Assembly: GCA_050178015.1 (NCBI GenBank)
Contig: JBFXGM010000009.1
Span: 72,667 to 136,666 of the forward strand
Direction of reading: 5' to 3'
Origin: Gaoshiqia sp050178015
Lineage (GTDB): Bacteria > Bacteroidota > Bacteroidia > Bacteroidales > Prolixibacteraceae
Length of the DNA stretch: 64,000 nt
The position numbers and the translations under genes were made by a program. This document shows positions 44,417-54,152 of this stretch, in pieces. Numbering within the stretch: position 1 is the stretch's first letter; the number at the start of each line of letters is the position of its first letter. Below the pieces are notes generated by a model. That model ran no database searches. It was not told where the DNA came from and was given only the letters and a program-made list of their open reading frames with translations.

Positions 44417-46213
44417 CTAGTTGATTTTTGCTGATTTGATGCCTTCCACGTGCGGTCCGGAGAGCTCATCGAAATAGAACTGGTGGGTTACGCCGACATC
44501 CTTATTGCCCGGGTTTAACATGATACGGACAATATTGTAATAGTCGTGGTTGTAACGGTCATCAGCGGTTACATCGCTGGCCATCAGCGGAACCAAGCCC
44601 GAATCCCAGGAAAGGTCAGCTGTTGGAGCACCCGCGAAATTGTATTCCGCTACTTCCCAGGTATTGTCTGCCTGGATGGTATATCGCAACTCTACGCCTG
44701 TTTGCCAGGCATTGCCACCCTTGTCTGTATTCTCCAGTTTTAATAAAACCACATCGCCGGCTTTACCATAAACCATGATTTTGAAGGTTGAAACCAAGCG
44801 TAAATCGAACCGGTAACCGGGAGGAAGTGTCAAATTCGCATTGGCCCATTCTTGCTCTGTTTTTGAATAGAATGCCACATTGGAACTCCGGTTGGGGTAA
44901 ATCTTCGATGGATTTGTCACGGTAGTAACCGAGCAATCTTCACCCAAAACAGGTGCCATGGCAATTTCACTGAAATCGTTGTACATCACCATTTCATCGA
45001 GCAGGAAAGGAACGTAATCCGGGTGATTGGCAGCAACCACCAGCGAGTATGACAGGTTCAGGTCGCCAACCGAAGTGGTTACCACAGCCGTAACGCTATA
45101 AGTACCCTGCCGCATGTAGGTATGTGAAGCCACGGCCGTATAATCGGTACTGCTAACCGGATCGCCTTCGCCAAAATTAAAGGTAACGCCTGTAATGGCC
45201 TGACCATCGGGGATATTGAAATTGGTGAGCGACACGTCGTAGGTATTGGTCTCGGCAGCTGCAACCACAGATAGTTCGGTTGTTACCGTGGGTTTCACAT
45301 AGCCCTTGGGAATCAACTGATAATGCCAGGCACTCCCGTCGCCTCCTATGGCAACCAGTTCCAACAGGTTTTCTTCCAGCTTCAGGATTTCATAAGAACC
45401 ATTAGCTGCACCCACATCAAAAATGGGGAACATGGGGGTAGGTCCACCCAGGGTCAGATAATTCTTCCCGCCATTTTCTTCGATGAACCAGGTACCGGGA
45501 GAAGGAACATAGTCAACGGAAAAATCGGTATCAATTTCTACCGGATTGCTGTAGCCCGGGCTATTGTTCACAAAACTTTTCACATAGCTCTTGCCGTGGT
45601 TGGTCAGCGTAGCCACAAAGCCGGTTACCTTAAAGTTAATTTCATCGTCATATAGTACTTTCACCCCTTTTTTGGCCAGGGGAGCAGCAGACCACCATTC
45701 CAATCCAGGAGAACCGGCAGGTCCGACACCAAGATGCCCTTGGGCCAAACTATCCAATACCCATGTTTTGCCATCCAAATCATCGACGCCGCCGCTGAGC
45801 AGAATGAATTTCTCATCCGTGAAAATGGAATAATCTGTTTTTGTTTGCGTCAGTGTTTTCGACTTCGTGGCCATCCCGCCTTTCGTAATCAGGGTCATGG
45901 TGATGGTATAATCACCGGGTAGCGGATAGGTGCCAACGGGTGAGGCAGCAGTCGATTTACTGCCATTGCCGAGGTCCCACGAAACGATGCCGGAAACCGA
46001 GGACGTGTTGGTCAGTACAAATTTGAAATCGTTGGCTCCGGGAGCAATCGTAAAATCGAGTTGATCTTCGGTAGGAGCTGCGCCAATATCAACCGAGTCG
46101 TCCATTTCGGGAGAACAGGCAAACAAGGCCAAAAGGAGCGCTGCTATGCCGGTAAGTTGTTGCAAATATTTAAAGCTTCTCATCTTTATACGTTTTAAAT
46201 TTTTCATCTTCAT
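44417..46213 (-). CDS. PKD-domain surface glycan-binding lipoprotein (SusE/F-position)
   Basis: A 598-aa lipoprotein (lipobox LFAC, Cys33) with an N-terminal PKD domain (about residues 45-120; VSWDLGNGS, YPLPGDYTITMTL), a middle beta domain (about 130-300), a second PKD domain (about 310-395; VTFNFGEGDP) and a C-terminal jelly-roll/carbohydrate-binding-like domain (about 405-598). Its place directly after susD and its PKD content match SusE-like glycan-binding proteins of laminarin PULs in marine Bacteroidota. It contains no catalytic motif. The first of three possible Met starts (46213) is used; 46207 and 46183 are alternatives. Confidence 0.8.
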   Translation of the reverse strand: MKMKNLKRIKMRSFKYLQQLTGIAALLLALFACSPEMDDSVDIGAAPTEDQLDFTIAPGANDFKFVLTNTSSVSGIVSWDLGNGSKSTAASPVGTYPLPGDYTITMTLITKGGMATKSKTLTQTKTDYSIFTDEKFILLSGGVDDLDGKTWVLDSLAQGHLGVGPAGSPGLEWWSAAPLAKKGVKVLYDDEINFKVTGFVATLTNHGKSYVKSFVNNSPGYSNPVEIDTDFSVDYVPSPGTWFIEENGGKNYLTLGGPTPMFPIFDVGAANGSYEILKLEENLLELVAIGGDGSAWHYQLIPKGYVKPTVTTELSVVAAAETNTYDVSLTNFNIPDGQAITGVTFNFGEGDPVSSTDYTAVASHTYMRQGTYSVTAVVTTSVGDLNLSYSLVVAANHPDYVPFLLDEMVMYNDFSEIAMAPVLGEDCSVTTVTNPSKIYPNRSSNVAFYSKTEQEWANANLTLPPGYRFDLRLVSTFKIMVYGKAGDVVLLKLENTDKGGNAWQTGVELRYTIQADNTWEVAEYNFAGAPTADLSWDSGLVPLMASDVTADDRYNHDYYNIVRIMLNPGNKDVGVTHQFYFDELSGPHVEGIKSAKIN

Positions 46214-46228
46214 GATTACAAAATCTTC

Positions 46229-47827
46229 TTATTTGTAGCCCGGTACCATTTGCGACAATACACCTTCGTTGGTATTCCGTATTTCGCTGGCCGGAATGGG
46301 GAACATGCCCCAGGTTTCGGCTTTAAAGGTACGGGGCGCAAAGTCGGACTGGTTGGGAAGCCCGGAAGGGACATTGAAGCTGGCATTGATTTTAGCAGCG
46401 GCATAATCATTTCCGCGGCGCAGCAGGTCCCACTTGCGGAGGCCTTCGCCGCCAAACTCAACCCGGCGTTCGTGGTAAATAGCATCAAGGGTGAGTGCCG
46501 TGAGGGCAGCATCGTCGCCCAGGGCACGGGTACGCACCTCGTTGAAATAATCAAGCGCCTTCGATGGGTTATCGGTCAGGAATAATTCGGCTGCCATCAG
46601 CAACACATCGGCATAGCGAATATCGACGAAGTTGCGCGGAAAGTTATGGCTGGGATCGCCTCCCGAACCAATGTATGCATTCAATGCCAGGTATTTATTA
46701 TTGAAAAAGCCGGTATTCATAAATGCCTTGTTATAAGACGCCAATCGTTCATCGGCATTGTAAATGGTGGCATCGCGGCGCGGGTCGCCGGCTTCGAATT
46801 CGTTATACAAGCTCCAGGTTGGTTGAGCAAACGACCATCCGGGGTAAATGCGCCCGTTGTCGCCCACCGGGTTCCTGACCCCGATCCATACGCAGGAGAA
46901 GTTCCCGTTGATGTTCCAGCCGCCCCAGTCGCCCGATTTGGCTTTATCGGAATACTGGATTTCGAGCAGCGACTCGGCATTGTTCTGGTTTTCCCAATCC
47001 CACAGGTCGGCATAATCGGGCAACAGTGAATATTTGTTGCTGGTGATGATTTGCTCCAAGGCAGCCTGCACGTATGTTTTGTCGATGGTGGTGGCGCCAT
47101 CCGACCAATTTCCAACGCCAATGACCGGTTTGGCAAAACCTTCGTGATACAGGTAGATCCGGGCGATAAGCGCCTGGGCTGCCCCTTTTGAGATACGTCC
47201 TTTTTCGGATGCCGAAATTTCAACCGGAAGCACGGCAACAGCCTTCAGCAGGTCGCTGGCTATTTGGGTGAAGATTTCGTCGGGTGTATTTTGCGGCAGA
47301 GTTTTGTAGTCTTCAACCGAAGGCAATACTTCGGTAATCAACGGTACATAGCCGTAATGACGAACCAGGTCCCAGTAGAGATAAGCGCGCAGGAACAGGG
47401 TTTCGGCTTCGAGTCGCTCCTTCATCCCTTCGGTTGACCAGGCTACCCCTTCTTGTTTTTGCAAATAGAGGTTGGCCCGGTAAATGCCCGAGTAGCACCG
47501 GTTCCACAAATCTCCGGAGGAGTTGTTCTCCGGGGTCATGACAAACATTTCCATTTCGTGCCATTGGCTCATATCGTTCACGTTCGAACCGCCGCAAAAA
47601 GCATCATCGGAGAAAATATCGGCCATGGTTGGCACAAACTGCCAGTTCTGTACCGAGTAGGCATCGTAAACAGCCGCTACGGCCAGCAATGCCTGATCTT
47701 CGGTTTTGTAGTAGTTGGCTTCTACCTGTCCTGTTTTGGGTTCCAGCTCCAGAAACGAATCAGCGCAGGAAATTCCCCCGAGCGTGAAGGCCAGGAATGA
47801 GGTTACATATAGGATATTCTTTTTCAT
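46229..47827 (-). CDS. susD: RagB/SusD-family glycan-binding lipoprotein
   Basis: A 532-aa outer-membrane lipoprotein with lipobox GISC (Cys21) and the SusD TPR-like fold: FLELEPKTGQ at the mature N-terminus, RCYSGIYRANLYLQ in the TPR region, RFLRAYLYWDLVRHYG-like segment (LFLRAYLYWDLVRHYG) and a C-terminal FPIPASEI-type motif. It forms the lid of the SusC channel and captures oligosaccharides. It starts 27 bp after susC and precedes the PKD lipoprotein. Confidence 0.95.
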   Translation of the reverse strand: MKKNILYVTSFLAFTLGGISCADSFLELEPKTGQVEANYYKTEDQALLAVAAVYDAYSVQNWQFVPTMADIFSDDAFCGGSNVNDMSQWHEMEMFVMTPENNSSGDLWNRCYSGIYRANLYLQKQEGVAWSTEGMKERLEAETLFLRAYLYWDLVRHYGYVPLITEVLPSVEDYKTLPQNTPDEIFTQIASDLLKAVAVLPVEISASEKGRISKGAAQALIARIYLYHEGFAKPVIGVGNWSDGATTIDKTYVQAALEQIITSNKYSLLPDYADLWDWENQNNAESLLEIQYSDKAKSGDWGGWNINGNFSCVWIGVRNPVGDNGRIYPGWSFAQPTWSLYNEFEAGDPRRDATIYNADERLASYNKAFMNTGFFNNKYLALNAYIGSGGDPSHNFPRNFVDIRYADVLLMAAELFLTDNPSKALDYFNEVRTRALGDDAALTALTLDAIYHERRVEFGGEGLRKWDLLRRGNDYAAAKINASFNVPSGLPNQSDFAPRTFKAETWGMFPIPASEIRNTNEGVLSQMVPGYK

Positions 47828-47853
47828 CTTCTGTAATTTTTTAATTGACTTCC

Positions 47854-50800
47854 TTAAAATGTAATGTTAACTCCACCTAAAATGGTGCGTGCCTGCGGGT
47901 AGATGTTGTGGTCGATTCCGTTGCCAAACACGCCACCGCCGATTTCAGGGTCATAGCCTTTGTACTCGGTGAATGTCAACAGGTTCTCTGCGGATACAAA
48001 GAAGCGCAGTTTGTTAATATTCAGCGTATTGAGCACTGATTTCGGCAGACTGTAGCCCAGGGTGATGTTCCGCAACCGGACGAAGCTGGCATCGTGAACA
48101 AAGAAGTCGCTCACGGTTTTCATGTTCTGGTTATCATCCACAAAAGTCACGCGCGGATAGTAGTTTGACGTGCCGGGGCCTGTCCAACGATTGAGCCAGT
48201 CGGCGCGGTAGTTGGTGCCGTTCATGTCGTAACGGCGAGTGGCATCGTACACTTCCTGCCCCAGGGCGGCATACACAAACATATTGAAGTCGAAGCCCTC
48301 ATATTCCAGGTTCAGGTTTAAACCACCTGTAAAATCGGGATACGGAGAACCCATTTCAACGCGGTCGGCATCGGTAATCGTGCCGTCGCCGTTTGCATCG
48401 ATAAACTTGATATCGCCCGGTTTGGCATTGGGCTGAATTTTTCCGCCACCAGCACTCACATAAGCGTTAATCTCATCCACCGTTTGGAAGATGCCGTCGG
48501 TTTTTACCCCGTAGAACACGCCCATCGGTGTGCCTACCTCAGCAAAAAGAACCCCGGCTTGTCCAAAACCGCCGTCACCACCTTGCAGTCGTTTTTCGGC
48601 ATTCTGGATGTCGAGCACTTCATTCTTGTTGAAAGCGCCGTTGATGGAGCCGCTGAAATACAATTTCCCGAATTGCTTTTTATAGCTGAAATCGGCTTCG
48701 AAACCAGAGTTGCGCACTTCGCCGCCATTGATGGTCGGTGCCGAGTTACCCACCAGCATGGGCACAGGAGCAGTTACCAACCAGTCTTTGGTGGTTTTAA
48801 CGTAATAATCGAGCGTTACCCGCAGGCTGCTGCCAAAGGTAGTCATATCGATCCCGATGTTGGTTTGTTCCGAGGTTTCCCATTTTAAGGAAGGGTTGGC
48901 AATGCGGGTAGGTTGCGTACCGTTGTACTGGGTTTTATCCACGCCAAAATAGTAGATGTTTTGGTTACCAATGATGGATGTGTAGCCAAAGTCTCCGATT
49001 TCCTCATTCCCGTTTTGTCCCCAGCTGGCACGGATCTTCAACAAATCAAAGGTATTGGACAGGCTGCTCATGAAATTTTCGCGCGAGATGACCCAACCGG
49101 CAGCCACCGAAGGGAAGTAACCATATTTGTTTTCGGAGCCAAAGCGCGAAGAACCATCGCGACGTAGTGTTGCCGTTAACATGTAGCGGTCTTTCAGGTC
49201 GTAGTTGATACGGCCAAAGATAGAGGCCACGGTATGTTCAGAGAACCCGCCGCCTGCGTTGGCACTTTCCGGATCTGTTGCATTGTCAATATAAGCGTGT
49301 TCGAAATCATCGAAAATCACATCCGACTTTTCCCCGGAAAGATTTTCCCAGAGGTTTTTCAGCGCTGTTGTACCAGCCATGACGGTGAAATGGTGGTCGT
49401 CGATGGTTTTGTCGTAGGTCAGCACATTCTCGAAGTTCCAGTTGGTATATTGATTGACGGATTTGGACGCCCTGTCGGTAATGGTAAAGTGCATGGCATC
49501 CAAATAATAGAAGGGGGTATAACTACGATTGGTCACGTAAGCCATTTCTCCGCTGAAGGTCGATTTAAAGGTCAGGCCCTGAAGCGCCGAATTGATTTTT
49601 CCAAGATCAACTTCGGCAAACAGCCCGCCCACCAGCTTGCTGGTACGCGTTTGCGAATTGAGGTTGCTTAACAAGGCCACCGGGTTGGTGATTTCCTGCA
49701 AGCCAATTCCGAATTGTTCGGGAGTAGCCCATGAGCCGTCTTCGTTGGTCACCGGCACAATGGGCGGCATGTTTACAGACTGCGAGAGACCTGTTCCGAA
49801 ATGTGTATTGGTTTCGATGCCTTTATTGGTAATGTATGCCATGTTCAGGTTCGACCCAACTTTCAGGAAGCCAAATTCGCCAATCGTGTTCAGGCGGTAG
49901 CCGAATTTTTCGAACTGCGATTTTCCTTTGGCCACAATCCCATCCTGTTGAAAATAGTTGATGGATGATGAGTAGCTGATTTTATCGCTCCCGCCGTTTA
50001 ACGAGATGGCGTGGTTTTGTTTGGGAGCGTCGTAGTTGAACATTTCATCCTGCCAGTCAGTGGTTGTTTTGTAATTGGCCATGTCGGCTGCGGAAAATTT
50101 GGGTGCTTGCCCTCCGTTAATAGCGGCTTCGTTGGTCAGCATCATATATTCCTGACTATTCAGCAAGCGAAGTTTCCGCCAGGGATTTTGCACACCATAA
50201 TAACCATCATACGAAATTTCCATTTTCGAATCGGTCTTGCCGCTTTTGGTGGTGATGAGGATTACCCCGTTGGCGCCGCGGGCCCCGTAAATGGCGCTCG
50301 AAGCGGCATCTTTCAACACTTCAATGGATTCAACATCGTTGGAGTTCAGGAAGTCGATACCGGCCCCGCTCATCGGCAAGCCGTCCACAATGTATAGCGG
50401 CTCGGCATTTCCGTTGGTCCCGATACCGCGGATGCGGATGGAAACCTGATCGCCGGGTTGCCCGGAGTTGTTGGAGATGACCACACCGGCTGTTTTTCCC
50501 TGCAAGGCTTGAGTCACCCGCATATCCGAAGTTTTTGTCAGCTCCTCACCACCCACTTTACTGATGGCGCCGGTCACCAAACTTTTCTTTTGGGTACCGT
50601 AGCCCACCACTACCACTTCGTCCACGTCAAATGCTTCACTCTCCAGAACCACATTTAAGGTAGTTTGTCCGTTCACTTTCACCAGCTGCTTCTTCATTCC
50701 AATGTAGGAAATCTCCAGCGTAGCATCGGCGGGAACTTTTAAGGTGTAAAGACCATCAAAATTGGTAATTGTACCGGTAGTAGTTCCTTGAATAACTACC

Positions 50801-50922
50801 GAAACCCCCGGCAGAGGTTGTCCGTCTTCTTTGGAACTTACTGTCCCGGAAACAGATATTTCCTGGGCGTAAAGGCTGATGCCAAAGAATGAACAAAACA
50901 AGAATAATAGCAATCTTTTCAT
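47854..50922 (-). CDS. susC: SusC-family TonB-linked outer-membrane oligosaccharide importer
   Basis: A 1022-aa receptor with a signal peptide (cleavage after SLYAQ), a CarboxypepD_reg-like domain (about residues 25-105; VSGTVSSKEDGQPLPGVSV), a TonB-box-like segment (VDEVVVVGYGTQKK), a plug (about 115-225; PLYIVDGLPM, IYGARGANGVILITTK) and a 22-strand barrel ending LGGVNITF. It pairs with SusD to import oligosaccharides, here probably beta-1,3-glucan fragments. It is the first structural gene of the PUL, with ACTAC repeats and a -7 box upstream. Confidence 0.96.
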   Translation of the reverse strand: MKRLLLFLFCSFFGISLYAQEISVSGTVSSKEDGQPLPGVSVVIQGTTTGTITNFDGLYTLKVPADATLEISYIGMKKQLVKVNGQTTLNVVLESEAFDVDEVVVVGYGTQKKSLVTGAISKVGGEELTKTSDMRVTQALQGKTAGVVISNNSGQPGDQVSIRIRGIGTNGNAEPLYIVDGLPMSGAGIDFLNSNDVESIEVLKDAASSAIYGARGANGVILITTKSGKTDSKMEISYDGYYGVQNPWRKLRLLNSQEYMMLTNEAAINGGQAPKFSAADMANYKTTTDWQDEMFNYDAPKQNHAISLNGGSDKISYSSSINYFQQDGIVAKGKSQFEKFGYRLNTIGEFGFLKVGSNLNMAYITNKGIETNTHFGTGLSQSVNMPPIVPVTNEDGSWATPEQFGIGLQEITNPVALLSNLNSQTRTSKLVGGLFAEVDLGKINSALQGLTFKSTFSGEMAYVTNRSYTPFYYLDAMHFTITDRASKSVNQYTNWNFENVLTYDKTIDDHHFTVMAGTTALKNLWENLSGEKSDVIFDDFEHAYIDNATDPESANAGGGFSEHTVASIFGRINYDLKDRYMLTATLRRDGSSRFGSENKYGYFPSVAAGWVISRENFMSSLSNTFDLLKIRASWGQNGNEEIGDFGYTSIIGNQNIYYFGVDKTQYNGTQPTRIANPSLKWETSEQTNIGIDMTTFGSSLRVTLDYYVKTTKDWLVTAPVPMLVGNSAPTINGGEVRNSGFEADFSYKKQFGKLYFSGSINGAFNKNEVLDIQNAEKRLQGGDGGFGQAGVLFAEVGTPMGVFYGVKTDGIFQTVDEINAYVSAGGGKIQPNAKPGDIKFIDANGDGTITDADRVEMGSPYPDFTGGLNLNLEYEGFDFNMFVYAALGQEVYDATRRYDMNGTNYRADWLNRWTGPGTSNYYPRVTFVDDNQNMKTVSDFFVHDASFVRLRNITLGYSLPKSVLNTLNINKLRFFVSAENLLTFTEYKGYDPEIGGGVFGNGIDHNIYPQARTILGGVNITF

Positions 50923-50973
50923 AATTTTTAACGTTTTTTAGATCTTGTTAAGGTTTAATCCGAGACCAAAAAT

Positions 50974-50981
50974 CAAGCATA
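50974..50981 (-). promoter_or_regulatory. Candidate -7 box of susC
   Basis: On the minus strand TATGCTTG resembles TAnnTTTG, 51 bp before the susC ATG. The -33 region is T-rich without a clean TTTG, consistent with an activator-dependent promoter. Confidence 0.4.
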
Positions 50982-51018
50982 CACATTAAACCAACAAGAA
51001 AAACGATACGTCATTAAC

Positions 51019-51058
51019 ACTACACTACAGCTGAAAAGACTACTACAACACTACTACA
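51019..51058. promoter_or_regulatory. ACTAC direct-repeat cluster upstream of susC
   Basis: ACTACTACA occurs at 51039-51047 and 51050-51058, 11 bp apart, and ACTACACTACA at 51019-51029. The cluster lies about 38-85 bp upstream of the candidate -7 box, where an activator such as the adjacent LuxR-type regulator would bind. Confidence 0.5.
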
Positions 51059-51153
51059 TCTTACAATATTATAATCTGACATACAGATACATACGTAATT
51101 TTTAATTTTAACTTTGGATACATCAAAAACTGTTATGCTGTACAACAGACCAC

Positions 51154-54057
51154 TTAAATATTGGAAATAAAGGTGCTCAAATTGGCATCGCGGTCCAGGG
51201 CAAGCTTTTTCCGTAAACGATAACGGGAAATTTCGACCCCCCGTTGGGAGATGTTTAACAGGGCGGCAATTTCTTTGGATGAGATATTCATTTTGATGTA
51301 AGCACACAGTTTTTGTTCGCGTGGTGTCAGGCTTGGATACTTTTCGACCAAGCGTTTAAAAAATTCCTCGTGCACCTCATCAAAGTAAGTTTCAAAAAGC
51401 TCTTTCTGTCGTTTGTCGTCAAATTCCTTATCAATCCGATTAATAATCAACGTGATCTTCGATTTGACTGAGCTATCATTGGTTTGCTCCTGAAGCCCCT
51501 TTAATTCAGACTTCAGTTTTCCAAAAAATTTATTCTTCTGAACGATATTCATCGTTTGGTTAGCCAGCTCTTTATCCAGGTGAATCATCTTACCGTGCAG
51601 CTGTTCATTCCTCAGTTTAATGATCTCTTTTTCGGAGATCAGCGCCTCACGCTGGTATTGCTGCACTTTCCGGCGATATTCCTGCAAGTGTTTTAACCGC
51701 TCTCTGCGGCGCGAAATATGCATACGGAACAAAATGAACCAAACCAGCAAGCCAATCAAACCCAACGTCAACAAGGCATAAGTAACATAGGCCAGGGTTG
51801 ACCGGAACCAGGGAGGACGAATATAAAATGAAAAGGAGGCGACATTGCTTTCGGACGAGAAAGGACCGATGGCCCTCACCCGAAATGTGTAGAAACCTTC
51901 GCGCAGGTTCATAAACTCACAGCTCGACTCGTTGGACCAGGCCGACCAGGCCGAGCTGTAATTTTCAAGCAAATAACTATACCTGATCTTCTTGATGTTC
52001 TTATAATCCGGGCTGGAATAGGTAAACTTCAGGTTGTTGCCCTTATATTCATAGGCAGGTAGGGCTTCCCCAATTCCTGTTGGCAGCGAGGTTGGATAAA
52101 GGACCCCGCCATCTTTCAGATTGACGACTTCGCGAATATACGTTTTGAACGAGGTATCCGACAACGACTGATAAGCCGGAGAATAATGCGCCAGGCCATC
52201 TTCCAGGGCAATAAAGGTATTTTGGCGATCCACCACGTGAATATGCTGAAAGCCGGCAATCATCCGTCCGGCCAACTTTTCAAACGGCGCCATCATTTTT
52301 GTGTAGGTGCCATCTTCCTGAAACCGAAGCACTCCGGGTACTCCGCCGGCCGTAAACCAAATATCGAAATACTGGTCTTCGCGGATGTAATCAATTTCGG
52401 GCTGTTGGCCGAAAATATTGTTGTAATACACCGATCGTTCAAACCGGGCTGTATTTTCATTGAACTCATAAATGCCATCCGGACTGGTAAAAAGAATGTT
52501 TCCCCCAATTGTCATCAAATTGATAAAAATATCAGATGGCAAGCCGTTTTTTGAATTGAAATAATCATAGCTGGTCACACTGTCCAGTCGTTGGTTCAGG
52601 TTGATCCTGAAAACCCCTTTAAACCCATGGCTCATCCAGATTTGGCCGTTCCGATCCTGTGCCATTAATTTAGACGACTCGCTGAAACCCTTTATCGGGC
52701 CAACGAGTTCCCAGGACTTGCCGGCCCTGTTTTTCCGGAACAGGGTCAGCCCGCTGTAGTTCCCGCCAATTAAGCAGTCTGGGTTTTGAATGGGTTCGAT
52801 GAAAGTCCACGCGCCTTTTTCTTCCGAAATCTGAGAGGCTGTTTCGCCGTCAATCACAAACGTTCCGTTGTCGTGCCCACACAGCATCACCCCCTGATGA
52901 ACACCCAAGTACCAGATTTGCCCGACGGTTTTGGGGATTAGACGAAACCCTTCGTCCTGAATGCTCACCCGCCCGGGCCAGTCCTTCACAAACAATCCGT
53001 TATTGGTGCCAACGTACAATTTGCCGTTGTACACCAGCGATGAATACGCCGCCCCAAGCCCTTCCGGATGGTACATAAACGTAAAGGGCGAACTCACATC
53101 CATGAAATCAATTCCGTTGTCGAGGCCCAGCCACAGGTTATCGTCTGCGTCAGCACCAATGCTGAGGATGGTATTGTTTTGCAATCCTTTCTTTTTATTG
53201 ACATGCTGAATGATTTTCCCGTTTTCATCGGTAATAATCAATCCGTTCTGAACCGTCCCGAACGCATAGGCACCTTTGAATTTCCGCGCCGAAAAAATTT
53301 CGTTTTCCATCAGGAACTCATTCGCCTCACCTTGCCAGGGGGTAAGTTCCTGTCCGTTATAGGTATAAACGCCATCGTTGTCGGTAGCAATGAGCACGTG
53401 GATTCCGCTTACGGGCAATACCGCCCAAACTTCCCTTCCTCGCAGCCTTTCCAAGCCTTTGGGTTGATAAAAACGCCCCTGGCTGTATTCTTTCATGCCC
53501 TCCACTTCATCCTGAACCCATAAGCGGTCATTCACATAAAATGAAAAGCGCAATTTATTTTTCAGCGGCACCTGGTAAATACGGTTATTCTGGTAAATGA
53601 AAAGGTGCGTGTAGGATTGAAAAACCACGCCAAAGCCTGTTAGGTGTATGCGCCAAATTTCTTCAAAATTACGTTCCCCCGGCGCTACCAGCTCCAGCAG
53701 CGAATGATACTGCAACCTACCGGTGCTGTCGGGTTCCATGTATCCAAAGTCGTTTTGCTGGCCTACATAAATCCGGTCATTTTCATCCACTTTTACCGAA
53801 CGGATGATGGAACGGTTGGGCAGGCTGTAGAGCTGCCAATGAGCGCCGTCAAACTCCAGCAGCCCGTCATTGTTGGCAAAATACATAAAATTCTTGCTGT
53901 TTCGCTCAATCTGCCAGCTTTGGGCACTGGCCTGGTATTCGCTCTTCGGAAAGTTGTGAATAGCAGGAATGCCAATATCTTTCAGCTGACCAAACGAACC
54001 CAGCTGAAAGAGCAGAAAAAAAACCAGCAGAATATTTTTACTCAACTCGACACGCAT
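51154..54057 (-). CDS. Membrane-spanning PUL regulator: propeller/Y_Y_Y sensor with LuxR-type HTH
   Basis: A 967-aa protein. A signal peptide/first helix is followed by a large beta-propeller of two-component-regulator-like repeats (about residues 40-660), a Y_Y_Y Ig-like domain (about 670-745; LKFTYSSPDY, FYTFRVRAIG), one transmembrane helix (about 755-778), a cytoplasmic coiled coil (about 785-890) and a C-terminal LuxR/GerE HTH (about 900-955; LTPREQKLCAYIKMNISSKE). There is no histidine-kinase, ATPase or receiver domain, so the glycan signal must be passed directly across the membrane to the DNA-binding domain. It lies upstream of susC on the same strand and is its likely activator. Confidence 0.88.
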   Translation of the reverse strand: MRVELSKNILLVFFLLFQLGSFGQLKDIGIPAIHNFPKSEYQASAQSWQIERNSKNFMYFANNDGLLEFDGAHWQLYSLPNRSIIRSVKVDENDRIYVGQQNDFGYMEPDSTGRLQYHSLLELVAPGERNFEEIWRIHLTGFGVVFQSYTHLFIYQNNRIYQVPLKNKLRFSFYVNDRLWVQDEVEGMKEYSQGRFYQPKGLERLRGREVWAVLPVSGIHVLIATDNDGVYTYNGQELTPWQGEANEFLMENEIFSARKFKGAYAFGTVQNGLIITDENGKIIQHVNKKKGLQNNTILSIGADADDNLWLGLDNGIDFMDVSSPFTFMYHPEGLGAAYSSLVYNGKLYVGTNNGLFVKDWPGRVSIQDEGFRLIPKTVGQIWYLGVHQGVMLCGHDNGTFVIDGETASQISEEKGAWTFIEPIQNPDCLIGGNYSGLTLFRKNRAGKSWELVGPIKGFSESSKLMAQDRNGQIWMSHGFKGVFRINLNQRLDSVTSYDYFNSKNGLPSDIFINLMTIGGNILFTSPDGIYEFNENTARFERSVYYNNIFGQQPEIDYIREDQYFDIWFTAGGVPGVLRFQEDGTYTKMMAPFEKLAGRMIAGFQHIHVVDRQNTFIALEDGLAHYSPAYQSLSDTSFKTYIREVVNLKDGGVLYPTSLPTGIGEALPAYEYKGNNLKFTYSSPDYKNIKKIRYSYLLENYSSAWSAWSNESSCEFMNLREGFYTFRVRAIGPFSSESNVASFSFYIRPPWFRSTLAYVTYALLTLGLIGLLVWFILFRMHISRRRERLKHLQEYRRKVQQYQREALISEKEIIKLRNEQLHGKMIHLDKELANQTMNIVQKNKFFGKLKSELKGLQEQTNDSSVKSKITLIINRIDKEFDDKRQKELFETYFDEVHEEFFKRLVEKYPSLTPREQKLCAYIKMNISSKEIAALLNISQRGVEISRYRLRKKLALDRDANLSTFISNI

Positions 54058-54121
54058 CTTCCAAAGATAGGCAAATTCATACTTTTTGCATCAGGCGTCG
54101 TTCAAAATCCAGGCAGTGCAC

Positions 54122-54129
54122 TATTTTTG
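54122..54129 (+). promoter_or_regulatory. -7 box of the mtnN gene
   Basis: TATTTTTG is an exact TAnnTTTG match, 24 bp before the ATG at 54153. Confidence 0.5.
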
Positions 54130-54152
54130 CCCTGAAATTAATTCCTCATTTT

